This document shows positions 1-13,649 of a stretch of DNA of 64,000 nucleotides, piece after piece. The number at the start of each line of letters is the position of its first letter. The first letter of the stretch is position 1. The stretch lies in assembly GCA_004352715.1 (NCBI GenBank), contig SCFE01000006.1:160172-224171 (forward strand), given 5' to 3'. A model generated the notes under the pieces. That model was not told the origin of the DNA. It did no database searches and saw only the letters and a list, made by a program, of their open reading frames with translations. Source of the stretch: Hofstenia miamia. Lineage: Eukaryota > Xenacoelomorpha > Acoela. Position numbers and translations under genes: made by a program.

Positions 1-1425
1 TGGCTTGGGCATTAAAACCGTAGGGGACAATCGAGTTCTGGTTACTTGTGCATCATTATCTACATCTTTTTGAAAAATCTTCCAATGATCATTCCATCTG
101 CATGTCAGATAATTATCACTATATTTAATTTCCACAATCTTCTGCTTACTGTTTATTATATTATTTCTAATATTTTTCATAAGATGGACAAAATCATAAA
201 GCAAGAAAATGTTGCGATTAGTGTCATTTGAATGAAAAGCTCGCCAAGGAGTCTTTGAAGATTGAAGAGAAAATTCTTTAAAAAATGCTTTGTTTACAGA
301 AAAATTATCTGTTGATACACCAGTAATAATTCCATAATTGCATTCAACAACTTTTGCAAGCTTGGAGAAGTATTCAAATTGAAACTTACATGTATTCCTG
401 TACATTGGCAATAGATAGCCTATGAATGAAAATCTTCCTGTAATTGAACTGACCATCATACATAGAATTGTACGTGCTGGTTGTGATGGTTCATCAATAG
501 AAAAACCGTAGACGCTTCCAGCAGAATATTGAATTGAAGGCTTAATGTAAATTTCGTCTATTAATATAATACAGTGCCTTTCTTGAACATTAGCAGCTGT
601 AAAAACATTCTTACAAGTAACTGATAACTCTTCATCTGAACAAACATCTTTAGCAGAAGTAAGTTTTGATTTAATTGTTGTGGGGTGTGGAAGTGTAAAA
701 TAATTTCTTAAAAATATGTGAGCACTTCTACTTTAAAGAAACAAATAAATAGCAAATTTATTCATTGACATCGAATAATGAACAGACTTGGATGCAGAGT
801 GTGATAATTGTTCTAACAATAGTATTTGTGGCGAAGTTAATATAACCAATTCATCATGAAGTAATAAATTTGCAAATGTTTTGACAACGTGGTTGGCATC
901 TATCTCCGCAAGTCGCGTGTGATTGATTAATTCTTATAAATGGCTCCAATATTGCAACTTATAAGAGAATCCCAAAAGATGACGAATATTCATAACTTTA
1001 CAGCTGATTTTAAAGCATGTAACTGCAAAACTGGATTTAATTTCAACTGAAAACAAACACTTATTCCAAGAGATTTCAGCCACAGTAATGCACTCATGTC
1101 CAATGTTAATAAAATATTTTTTGATGAATCTCTTACTGACTTCTTCACAAAAGTTGTCAAAATCATTTGGGATACAATTATGCTCCAAAAACGATTTCAT
1201 TTCACAAGGCACAGAAGTTCTGGATTCACAGGAAACATTGCGTTTGTGTATGTCCCGAGGTTTGAACATTGGCGTTTGAATAGTACAACTTTTTGGTACA
1301 TTAAAAATCTAAGGAGGATCTATTGGGACAAAATGTCGTTTAACACGTTTTTTGCAGCGTCTTCGGGGCAATGAAGACTGCACACGCCCAAATACTTTGC
1401 TGGTGATTTCTAAAGTTATTATCAT
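1..1425 (-). pseudogene. P-element/THAP9-like transposase relic, 3' part off the left edge
   Basis: Reading minus from about 1425 to 1, one frame gives a continuous P-element-type transposase interrupted only by three stops (1309-1311, 934-936, 733-735). Recognisable pieces, in order: a basic linker (CKKRVKRH); a leucine-rich block (LTSPQILLLEQL, MNKFAIYLF); the FTLPHPTTIKS segment; the first catalytic-region block CIILIDEIYIKPSI followed by SAGSVYGFS; the block GVSTDNFSVNKAFF; and FLLYDFVHLMKNIRNN, typical of P-element and THAP9 RNase-H-like domains. The family cuts and pastes DNA using an RNase-H fold with a GTP-binding insertion. The N-terminal THAP zinc finger was not located and the C-terminus lies outside the window. 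Three stops with the frame preserved indicate a fairly recent death by point mutation. Family call strong; activity excluded unless the stops are sequence errors. Confidence 0.8.
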
Positions 1426-2492
1426 TCAAACAAAAACGCTTTAAATTATTGATAAAGATATTAAGTAAATGTTTTAAAATTTTACAAAAAATAATGAATT
1501 GAATTTATTTATGAAATATTCAATTTTTAAAATACTTAATTTTTCTAAGCAATAGATTGATAAGAAACCACAAATTGCATTGGAAAATTTCAGTAAATTT
1601 TTCCCGTTAAAGACATTTCAAACAACATTAAATGCTCATCTTTCATAAATATAATTCAATTTGCATTGAAAAAACGCAATTAATTAATGAGGACGGTTTG
1701 CAAATTATATTATACATTAAAAGCCAGGGGCTGGAAGGTTTATGATCAGCTTCACATTTAATTTTAATGAAAGACTTTGTACTTATTGTGGTTGTAAAAC
1801 TTTAGTACTTATAATTAAAACCATCTAATTGAAAAATGAAATTAATTAATTGAAATTGAACAGAGCGTGATAGAAAAATGTATCATATATGATATATTCT
1901 GTCTCTGTCTCAGGTTAGTTCGAAATGAACCACAATATCCAAACATAATACCATATAAATAATTTATGGTAAAATTTGATTATTAAACCTTGGTAGCAAA
2001 TTCCCAAAAAAATATTATTCAAATCTATACCTTCAGAACGTTGGGCAGTGCTTTGAGCCATCTGGACATGTCCTCTTTATTTGTGGGGAAGCTATAAACA
2101 GCATGCTTAGCTTCATTTCGATAGTTAGTACGGCAATTAAACACAGAGAATTTCTTTGGCATTTCTTCTATGACGCCTATTTATTAACAACGTTGCTTTT
2201 AATTAGTCTGTGCAAAACACAGCAATTTAGCAATATATTACCTCTACGCTAGAGGCGCAACGGGCTTCCGTTTACACTGGGCCTTCTTATTAATCCACAC
2301 TTCGCAATTAGCGCTTAGTCCTATTTAATCCTTGATTATATAAATCTACAAGATCTATATAGGTTTCTTAAATACACGAATCGGACATAAAATTTTACTT
2401 CAAGAAATATCTTAATGATATAAATAAATATGTTTCAGTGCTTGTGGATTTTTATTTTGCTCAAAAAATTTTTTCCTAAAAATCTTCTCCCA

Positions 2493-2545
2493 AAACCGGG
2501 GTGCGGCTTATCTACGGATGCGGCTTATACACGGGTAAATACGGT
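2493..2545 (+). repeat. GCGGCTTAT-containing transposon-end-like repeat
   Basis: Two direct copies of TGCGGCTTAT (about 2502 and 2519) sit in a GC-richer patch ending GGGTAAATACGGTA. From memory, this style of tandem GCGGCTTAT sequence is a dispersed repeat at DNA-transposon ends in many animal genomes. No second terminus was found here, so it is treated as a solo end. Confidence 0.4.
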
Positions 2546-2647
2546 AGTCGCATTTGGTCATACATCTATATATTATGTTTATATGTTGCAGATAGAAATT
2601 TCAGATACAAAATTATTAGCCAGATTAATCCGAATTTTGTATTAAGA

Positions 2648-2674
2648 CATGACCTACTATAATAGTAGGTCATG
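2648..2674. repeat. Perfect short hairpin (13-bp arms, 1-nt loop)
   Basis: CATGACCTACTAT at 2648-2660 is exactly mirrored by ATAGTAGGTCATG at 2662-2674, separated by a single A. No gene ends nearby, so a terminator role is not supported; a small transposon footprint or MITE centre is possible. Confidence 0.7.
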
Positions 2675-4019
2675 ATTAAGATCATTCAAAATATTTTGTA
2701 ACGATTTTATATCAAGTAAGTTCCATAGTATATGTATCAGTGATTATTACAATAACTAAAATTTGAAAGGATATTTACTAAAAGAGCTCTTTGTTAGCAC
2801 CGATTTATGATTGCAGCATTTTAGTCCTGAACAAATATGTTGAATAAAAAATTTTTATATAATTATATATAATTAAAGAGAATCCTACATTACACAAAAT
2901 TCTAGATTCTGTTAATGTCTAGATTTACCCCTGCCTCTGGACTGAAGTGTAAGCTACATAATGTTGATCAAAGATGGAAATTTTATTTAAAAAAATTAAA
3001 TTTTATTAATTTTATATGCAAGTTTTTGCAAAGTTATTATAGATTTTTTATAAGACTTTAGTAAAAAATCAAAAAAAAATAGTAAAACTTTGGTAAAATA
3101 TTAATAAAAATTTGATAAATTTTAATAGTATCAAATTTAATAATTACATAGAGAATTTGAATTTATCAACATCAGTTCAAATGCAAGATCTAAACAACAA
3201 ATGTCCATTATGTGCTACAACACGAAGCCAATTATGCAATCACGCAATTAATAATATTTCACACACATGGAATTCTCTGACTATATATACATTAGCAACA
3301 AGATCAGATTTCTGCAAAAACAAAATTTTCTTTAATAATTTGCACATGTTGAAAGCATTTTCATTGTTATTATCAATTAACTAATTAATAACATTGCGTT
3401 ACTAATTTACAATACTGAGTAAATAAAATTGATTTAGCCAAACAATCATGAAAAAATTATTCTTACAGCATATTCCAGTGACATATATATTATTATGAGA
3501 AAGGTACTTATAAGCGACCTTATTGGCACTGAATTATATGAAAACTTATTTTTATCTTCTCCATGCAAAAAAAATTATCTTTATGGCATTTGCCGCCTTC
3601 AAATTGAAAAAATTAGATTGAGAAAAAATTAATTTTTTATCAATTTTCTTTGGTAAATTTTCAATAAAACAGTTTATGAATTTAAAATGGACATTTTATT
3701 AATTTTCTTTAATTGAAAATCATATTTTTCAATAAAACTTGGCAATCTATAAAAATTCAGTAAAGAAATAATAAAACATTAATTTTCTTTAATTTTTTTC
3801 AATAAATTTTCGATTTTGAATGACAGGTGTATCTAGCCGGATATATTTAGGAAATTTGTAGCCTACATATAATTATAACGTCGAGAATTGCGGTTTAGTT
3901 TTTGTATTAAAACCTGTAATGTTTACACTTGATACCAAATTGTTCTCGATTGCAAAAAGCGCGCGCGCGTGCAGTGTTGTTTGTCATAGAGAGCGGTCTA
4001 ATTCAAATTATTCAAATCT

Positions 4020-5472
<1,453 letters not shown>

Positions 5473-5485
5473 CTTGTATTTGTTT

Positions 5486-5518
5486 AATAAATTATATTTA
5501 TTTTTTTATTTCAATAAA
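5486..5518 (+). terminator. Tandem polyadenylation signals of alpha-tubulin
   Basis: AATAAA occurs at 5486-5491 and again at 5513-5518, 14 and 41 bases after the stop codon. The MITE target duplication begins only five bases after the second signal, so the natural cleavage zone overlaps the insertion. Confidence 0.6.
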
Positions 5519-5530
5519 TTTCATGAAATG

Positions 5531-5750
5531 GGCGTTATTGCAGATCTGGGGACTCTGATATATAAACATATTGTTTCCACGCAACTCTGTATATGACATC
5601 ATGTTGAACTTAAACTTAAATTCTAAATTTTTCAATATTTTATAGACCTAAACAATGAATTTTTAGCATTTGATGATGTAAACCCTTAGCATGTTATTTG
5701 GCCTCACTTCGGCTTTTAGAACTCGGAGTCCCCTGATCTGCAATAACGCC
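5531..5750. mobile_element. 220-bp MITE with 8-bp target duplication
   Basis: The ends are inverted repeats: GGCGTTATTGCAGATC at 5531-5546, mirrored exactly at 5735-5750. The match continues one mismatch later through GGGGACTC, giving about 25 bp. It is flanked by a perfect 8-bp direct duplication, ATGAAATG (5523-5530 and 5751-5758). An 8-bp duplication fits hAT or P superfamily transposition. The interior has no coding capacity, so it is non-autonomous. Confidence 0.9.
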
Positions 5751-6226
5751 ATGAAATGTATAGTATACATTGGTGTTATTACATAATAGTACCCTTAATA
5801 TTTTTACATATTTATACCTTAATTTTTATGCTGATTTCAAATATAATCATTTTTACTGGAAACTTAAATTTAACAAATTAATTGAAAATATTCTTCATAG
5901 TAACAAACGTAATTTATTGTGACAAACAGCTTTGGATTAAAAATTATTAGTAAAATTTTAAGTAATTTCTTATTAGAGGGCACTTTTTCCGAGATTTCTG
6001 ATATTTTATAAAGCTAACCATAGCCTACTACCAATAGCTTATTTCTTTATTTTATAAACCCAAGTCCGCTATAATTCTATAGTAATTAACTGCTATTTTA
6101 TTTTAGTTTCCATAGAGATTTTCAATTAATAATTTGTTAAATTTTAGTTTCCGGAAAAAATAATTGAAATTAGCATAAAAAATAAGGTATAAATATGTAA
6201 AAAAATTATTTTTTATTGAGTACTAT

Positions 6227-6240
6227 TCTGCAATAACGCC
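6227..6240. repeat. Solo copy of the MITE terminal repeat
   Basis: TCTGCAATAACGCC equals the outer 14 bases of the right end of the MITE at 5531-5750. No partner end or target duplication is visible nearby. Confidence 0.6.
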
Positions 6241-7875
6241 TATGCATGTTATAATTCTCGTTATTTAAATTAAGCGTATGTAGATCAATTGAATTAGTTG
6301 GTTTTGTGCAGAACTGCGCAATTAAATTATTTAGCTGTGAATGCTTCCCAGATTTGATTTTAATGTAGCATGATTTTTTGAAAAAAATATTTAGGGGGCT
6401 AACACACATTGGGTGTATGAAAATCACTTATTTCAAATTTTCTCATCAGTATGCAAATAGTTTTAAGGTTGCAACGTGATTTTGAAACAGCTTTATGTAT
6501 CGAAATTTGGCATTTATCATCACAATGCCATTCAACAACTTAAATCATAATTTTTTGCAAAATTTATCTACGGTATAAGATATTCTATTGCTGTAGATTT
6601 TACTTTGTAAAACTGATTAATCTTTGAACAATGTCGATAAATGTACAAATTTAAATGCATTAACGTCAATTCTCTTATAATTGCTCTAACTGTAGCGGAC
6701 ACTAATCGCTCAGCCAACGAATGTGCGGCAACTCGAATCGTGCTGAGCATTCTAGTTTAAACTAAAATACACAGAGCGACAACTGAAAACAGTTTACGTT
6801 AGCGGAATATACTTTTGTTACCCCGCTTTCAATTAGCGCAATTTACCAAGATTCAAATTCAAGAAAAATAGCAATCAACCAAAAATCCTAATCTAAATTT
6901 TGTACACGTGAAATACCAACTTTTTTTTTAATCCAAAAAACGACTATTTTTACTTGAAAAATTTCAACAAAAGCCAAACATACATTTTTACAATCTCAAG
7001 TAAAAATTTTTGTTGTGAAAAAACTTTTTGTATTGCAGTTTTCCCATTTGAAGGAAATTGTAAACGAAGCATTAATATTTGTGCATTTTAGTATTAGAAT
7101 ATTTCTCTGAATTTTAAAATTTAACAATACAAATTAATAATATTGCGATTTAAGCTTTCCGTTGATTTCCAATAAAAATGCAAATAAATCCATTCACATT
7201 CGGAGAACAATTAAAATATCAAGCTAAATTTAAAGTCATGTAGCTAAAATTGGAAAAAAATTCACCCGTAAATGGTTAGCACAAATTGATAAACCATATT
7301 CTTTTATCTATTCCTTAATTCGAAATCTTGCTATTGTTTTAAACAATTAGTAAAAGTAACTTTATTTCAAAAATATATTAACTATATCAATTTTAAAGTG
7401 AAATATTAACTTTTTGTTAGCCTAATAACTTTTTAATTAAGCTCTACCTAATCACTTAAAATCTATTTTTACAACTTTCCGAATGATTCGAGTTTGTGTT
7501 AAGATATATAAACTATTAAGCCTCTGAAACAAATAAGCTAATATTTAAAACTCAGTTTGCACTGTAGTCCCTCCTTTTAACGTTAATTTTAGTTGTAGCA
7601 ATTCAAGCAATTTAATTGGCTGAATTGCGATAGAATAACATCTCAAGGAATGTGGCAATAAATATCGAGAATTGTTTACAGTTGGAATTAATCTATTTTA
7701 GTTTATTATTGCATTCAGCGCGATTGCAGTTACCTACAACTAAAATGCCCTAAAGTTAACGTTGGCAGAGCGCCATTGCACCCATTTTTTTTGTAAATAT
7801 AGTTATTTGTTATCATTCTTGACGCTATTCAGATAATAACCAGTTTTGTAATTGAAAATATTATCTGAATAAAGA

Positions 7876-7897
7876 ATATCTTATCTTATCTTATCTA
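7876..7897 (+). repeat. TTATC microsatellite
   Basis: About four tandem TTATC units directly follow an ATTATCTGAATAAAG stretch. Short and unremarkable. Confidence 0.7.
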
Positions 7898-9655
7898 TAT
7901 TATGTACAACAAAGTTCTTTTCGGCTAAGGATATTGTATAATTAATGTAACATTTTTAAAATGTCCAAGTTTTTCCACAGGTGAACAAATGTTTTAGAAT
8001 TATTTCTTTAACATGTTTGTGAAGTCACCGAGGGTATTCATGCAATTGTCTTATTGCATTATTTAGAGATTTCGTTTAATACAGTTATTTCGTTGAACTT
8101 GTATGAACATTTTGGAATTTTGATGCAATTAAAAGATGAAGTGATTTATAAAGTTTAGTGTCCGTGTTTATTTGAATTAACTGTTTGGGACTTGGAATTA
8201 ATCTATTAATACAGTACATTTTTTCATGCACCACAATGTTCCGCTTATGTTGAGTTTCAAATTTTTCTAGTTTTGCATAAAATCAAATTCTATTGTGAAG
8301 CAATTCAGCACATACGATATGTCATGCACTCCTTAATTCCCTAGCGTTTAATTAATGTATCAGAGATGGACATATGCCGGGCTGAAGAAATTGAAAAAAT
8401 GGGCCACATTTTTGAAAAACTGAATATTCCGTAACAGTGCATTAAATTTTATCTAAATTATAATTATAATTTTGAAAAATAATATTTTCATTTTGTAGAT
8501 TTTACATTAGGTTCATATACTTTTCTAAATTTCAATTTAAAATCTTCAATGTCAGTGTTTAGAATTTATTAGATGTATCTCTATCATACCAAATGTTTGT
8601 GGAGCAAACCAACAAATTAAAGAAATTTTTATGCCAAGTATTATGAAAATAGGCCGAGTTTGCATTAAATTAAATGGTACGGATTCGGGCAGGGTCTAAA
8701 TTTTCCGCTCATGTCCATTTCTGTGTAACATTAAGTACATAAAAATATCGTTTAGCAAAATCGGCTGCAAAAGTATGAAATTTATTTCAAAAATATTTTT
8801 CCGCAATAGCAATTAAGTTCAAGAATAGGTTTTTCAAGAGATTATTTCCCTGCAATATGTTTTCTTAAAAAGTGATGTACGTTTGATATAACACCACTTT
8901 CTAAAGTAATATAATTTTGCGCGACTATGTCATTTAAATAAAATATAACACTTCAAGCGAAATATAGCCCAAACAGGTTGCATTTTACTAAAACAAGCAC
9001 TGCTGTTAATGCCTCAATTCATTTTGTCTGGCCTTTTACAGCAGCTTGATTAACATGTAAAATGACCTATCCAGCCACTAGTCACACACTAGCGGTTGTC
9101 TTCATGCATACTGAGTGATGGATAATAGAATAGTGAACTTCTTGTTTTCCTTAACACTTGTTTTCCTGCGCTTTTTCGTAGCAGTTATTCCAAAGTTTTG
9201 TGATTTTGAGATATCAAAAATATTTTAGCATAAGCATTTTGCGATACAATAATTAATATGCAAATTATGCGCATATTAATTATTAGGTTCTGTAGCAAAT
9301 TACTAAATATGAATCAAGAGAAAGGTCTTTAATGCAAACAAAACATCGAAAACATTTAATTATAATTTTGCATTGAAAATTATGCATTGGTTTCAATTTA
9401 TAACCGTTACATACAAAACAGTTATTTTAGAAAATCTCAAAATATGTCAGTTTTTCATGGACTTTTTTTAAATTGCTATAACTTTGTAACCCTTGACCCT
9501 ATCTGCATATTTTTTGCTTCAAAAGTTGCAGAAAAATTTAAAGAAAAATTCATAGAAGGATAATTTATTTTCAAAAAACGGTCTCTGAGTTATATCTAAA
9601 ATTATGGAGGGGGTAAAATCGGCACCCAAGGCAAAATGCGGTTAAAATAATAAAT

Positions 9656-10845
9656 TTGATAAAAACATATACAGATATGCAAAAAATATATGACTTCGAC
9701 AAAAAATTTGATTAACCTCTTTGTCGGCGGTCTGAAGTTTGAATGGACACCGGGTATCTAAATCAATGGGGATATGCTATAACCTCCAAATGATGTCAAG
9801 TATGTTCATTGTTATGTGAAGATACCGCTTTTAATAGTAAAATGATAATGCTTCATTGAGTCACTTGTAAAATTGTTAATTACTTTTTTTAGAAAACGAA
9901 CTCAGCTTAACAAAGGTAATTTGTATATGTGTAATCTGTTACATCTAGAATACTAGAAGGTAATGATGTGCGGGTATATCTTTCTTAATATTGCACCTGG
10001 CCGGCAAAAATCCATTCTTATAGATACCCAAAATTTTATACCCATACCCGAAAAGGAAATTTGCTTTGCTGCTATTAAGAAGTTTAAGATTTCCAATAAA
10101 TTTTGAGCGCTAACCAAGTTCATTATATGTTTATTTTTTCAGCATTATATTTATGAAAATAACTTATTTAAAATAAACAATAATTTTGCCAACTCACCCG
10201 TGCACTCCTATGCAGGCTGGTATAACCCAGTATACACTCTAAAATTCCGATTGTCTTAAGTTTCCTGATGCATTTTAAGTATTTCGTACACTCATTGCAC
10301 TCTAGTATAAATCACAATCACACTAAGCTCTGGACATTTAATGAGTAATTAAATGTTCAAAACTTAAAAAGACAAAGCTACTTTCGTAACAGAGGCCATT
10401 TCGTGACATTTCAATTTTAAATGTAAAAATTCTGCTGTAGAATATCTAAAATATTTGGGAATAATATATCTATAGGACTTTTGTCATGTGATTTTTATTT
10501 TGTAGTTTTTATTTCTCAATGTAAAACGGGCAATGGGTATTAGAAGATACACGGTCGAAATGCGAGCGCGGCAGCGTAAGTCTGCCAACACAAAACGCTA
10601 GTTTGAGATCGAGCTCACACCATCGCTTTTGTGAGGACGAGATCAATGTTCGAGGTTTGAGGTTACAGTTTTGGTTTTATGGAAACTCATCATTTTGCGT
10701 TTTTGACCTAGTTGAGCTATTTGCGTAGGCTCCTCTGTAAAATGTTTTGGATTAAATGGAATCTGGTACTTACTCAAACAGGATGCTTCAAACAACCGTA
10801 TTTCAATTCGTTTAGTGGCATATTTTTAGGGCAAATGTGTAACAG
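9656..10845. repeat. Copy 1 of a 1,190-bp direct duplication
   Basis: This stretch recurs at 10847-12036 with the same length and, wherever compared, the same bases. The copies are separated only by one N (10846). It has no convincing coding content. The identity and the N suggest either a very recent duplication or, more likely, an unmerged assembly overlap. Confidence 0.9.
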
Positions 10846-10846
10846 N

Positions 10847-12036
10847 TTGATAAAAACATATACAGATATGCAAAAAATATATGACTTCGACAAAAAATTT
10901 GATTAACCTCTTTGTCGGCGGTCTGAAGTTTGAATGGACACCGGGTATCTAAATCAATGGGGATATGCTATAACCTCCAAATGATGTCAAGTATGTTCAT
11001 TGTTATGTGAAGATACCGCTTTTAATAGTAAAATGATAATGCTTCATTGAGTCACTTGTAAAATTGTTAATTACTTTTTTTAGAAAACGAACTCAGCTTA
11101 ACAAAGGTAATTTGTATATGTGTAATCTGTTACATCTAGAATACTAGAAGGTAATGATGTGCGGGTATATCTTTCTTAATATTGCACCTGGCCGGCAAAA
11201 ATCCATTCTTATAGATACCCAAAATTTTATACCCATACCCGAAAAGGAAATTTGCTTTGCTGCTATTAAGAAGTTTAAGATTTCCAATAAATTTTGAGCG
11301 CTAACCAAGTTCATTATATGTTTATTTTTTCAGCATTATATTTATGAAAATAACTTATTTAAAATAAACAATAATTTTGCCAACTCACCCGTGCACTCCT
11401 ATGCAGGCTGGTATAACCCAGTATACACTCTAAAATTCCGATTGTCTTAAGTTTCCTGATGCATTTTAAGTATTTCGTACACTCATTGCACTCTAGTATA
11501 AATCACAATCACACTAAGCTCTGGACATTTAATGAGTAATTAAATGTTCAAAACTTAAAAAGACAAAGCTACTTTCGTAACAGAGGCCATTTCGTGACAT
11601 TTCAATTTTAAATGTAAAAATTCTGCTGTAGAATATCTAAAATATTTGGGAATAATATATCTATAGGACTTTTGTCATGTGATTTTTATTTTGTAGTTTT
11701 TATTTCTCAATGTAAAACGGGCAATGGGTATTAGAAGATACACGGTCGAAATGCGAGCGCGGCAGCGTAAGTCTGCCAACACAAAACGCTAGTTTGAGAT
11801 CGAGCTCACACCATCGCTTTTGTGAGGACGAGATCAATGTTCGAGGTTTGAGGTTACAGTTTTGGTTTTATGGAAACTCATCATTTTGCGTTTTTGACCT
11901 AGTTGAGCTATTTGCGTAGGCTCCTCTGTAAAATGTTTTGGATTAAATGGAATCTGGTACTTACTCAAACAGGATGCTTCAAACAACCGTATTTCAATTC
12001 GTTTAGTGGCATATTTTTAGGGCAAATGTGTAACAG
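10847..12036. repeat. Copy 2 of the 1,190-bp direct duplication
   Basis: Second copy, running from TTGATAAAAACAT to GTGTAACAG. Open frames spanning the N are artefacts of the junction. Confidence 0.9.
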
Positions 12037-12528
12037 GTGTTTATTAAAATCTAACAAATTGCTCTAAGCAAATTTATATCAATGGTTTTCGCAAAATTTA
12101 TTTCATATATAAGTTTACAGATTGTAAGACGTCAGAGCCTGCATTTTTGTAGAACCATGTCCATGAAATACAGAAAAACGCACACATTGAAGTGCAATTC
12201 TAAATCCTTGTTGAATTGAATATTTTCAAATATGATTTCGTTTTTCAAATTTTGTTTCACCACATAGAGTTTGAATTAAAATCTAAAATCATGAAAAAAG
12301 TAAAAAATAATGGATGATATGATGGAAAAAATTCACTTTTAATTTCGGATTATTTAAAGTATGTGCTTTAGGTAGAGAACACATTTGTCAAGTTTATCAC
12401 ATGAACGATAACTTTCTAAACAAATTTAGAATTTGTAAATTGACGAAATACATTATGGAAGAAGAAAAAAATCTAAATTCAAAAATTGTTTAAGCAATAA
12501 AAATACTGATTAAGCTTGATTACAAGGC

Positions 12529-12850
12529 ATGCTCACATTTCCCTACAGAGATTGAATCAACCCTCACTCAATCTCTGACGGGTCATAATTTTTTAAATCA
12601 CCATCTAAATAAAATATCAGATGTCTCACCATTCTGTAGTAACAAACGATGTCACGAGATTGAAAACATTGGCCATATTGTATTTAGATGTCCACGAAAT
12701 AACGTAAGACGATTGGATTTAGTCGATTAATGTAAGAAGAATGAGATACCCTTTACTTTTATGAATAACATCATTAATAATTCCTCAACGTTTTATGCTC
12801 TACTCAAATATCTTAGGAAAACAAAAATGAATTTCATCACGCCATATGGT
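12529..12850 (+). pseudogene. LINE ORF2 C-terminal tail fragment
   Basis: The plus frame from 12529 reads a LINE-like tail: ESTLTQSLTGHNFLNHHL followed by a CCHC-like knuckle (FCSNKRCHEIENIGHIVFRCPR) and a basic stretch, then a stop at about 12728. A shifted frame continues with FYALLKYLRKTK to about 12850. Jockey/CR1-type elements carry such a tail after the RNase-H or RT domain. Too short to classify further. Confidence 0.6.
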
Positions 12851-13379
12851 TAATTTAGTTAATTACCCCTTTTTTTCAATCATTCTTTATCGTATGAACC
12901 ACAAATCTCCTTCAATTGGAGAGTTTTTTACTTTTTTTAATAATGATGATACCTTTAAATAAACTTGTGATATGAAAATCATTTGTAAATATGCTGATTA
13001 TTTTCTTTTATTTCTTACTTGATTCCTTTGTTATCGTGCTATATTTATAGCTTTTCGAAATACACATAAAAATACTGATAACAGCTTTCAAAGAGTCAAG
13101 AAAAAATGCAAACAAAACAGAAATATTTACAAATAATAGTGATAGACGAGTTTAGTGACAAATAAAATATACATATTGGTTTTTGAAAACGTTCTATACT
13201 CCAAGAAATTTAAAATTACCCCAACTATAATAATAAGAGGACATCTGTGGCATGTAATAGAAAAAAATGGTAATTGGTTGCAATTTAGGCCTTTAGGTAG
13301 GGGACATCGTTGTCCACCTGGACATTGTGAGGCTAAATGAAAAATTTACAATCCACTACCTTTTTGTATGTAAATGCCA

Positions 13380-13640
13380 TGCATACAGTAATCTGATGAT
13401 ACATTATTATATACAACCAAATATAAAAATTTACTCAATGCATTAGACAGAGTTATCTTATATTTTGATAAGAATAAAATGAAGCTAAATATCGAACAAA
13501 CAATGTTTATGGTATTAAACAAATCAAACGATGAGCAACTAAGCTTAAAAGTAAACAATAAAATCATAGAAAAAGAAAATCCAATTTTATACCCTTAGGT
13601 ATTTTTGATAATAAATTAAAATTTAAAGTACACATTCATA
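13380..13640 (+). pseudogene. LINE reverse-transcriptase fragment (thumb side of the ADD box)
   Basis: The plus frame reads DDTLLYTTKYKNLLNALDRV, then a KNKMKLNIEQTMFMVLNKSN block like the K-x-K-T-x-x-x-V motif after the F/YADD box of non-LTR reverse transcriptases, and then a frame-broken stretch resembling the following GxxLD motif. The fragment lies downstream of a LINE tail in the same orientation, so the two come from different insertions or a rearranged one. Confidence 0.6.
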
Positions 13641-13649
13641 AAAAAAATT

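Larger units (their letters stand above)
1426..4000. other. AT-rich non-coding stretch upstream of alpha-tubulin
   Basis: No convincing exon on either strand; stops are dense in all frames and short open frames show no family features. It holds a transposon-end-like motif near 2493-2545, a perfect hairpin at 2648-2674 and a short GC dinucleotide run near 3960-3972. Confidence 0.6.
5759..9655. other. Gene-free AT-rich region
   Basis: No exon could be supported. It contains a solo MITE end (6227-6240) matching the 5531-5750 element and a short TTATC microsatellite at about 7876-7897; otherwise nothing recognisable. Confidence 0.6.

Noticed and set aside
3955-3975. GCGCGCGCGCG run as a CpG-island promoter
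   Set aside because: Too short, in an otherwise AT-rich context; treated as a simple repeat.
10712-10906. Open frame crossing the N at 10846
   Set aside because: It spans an assembly joint between two identical repeat copies; the protein is an artefact.
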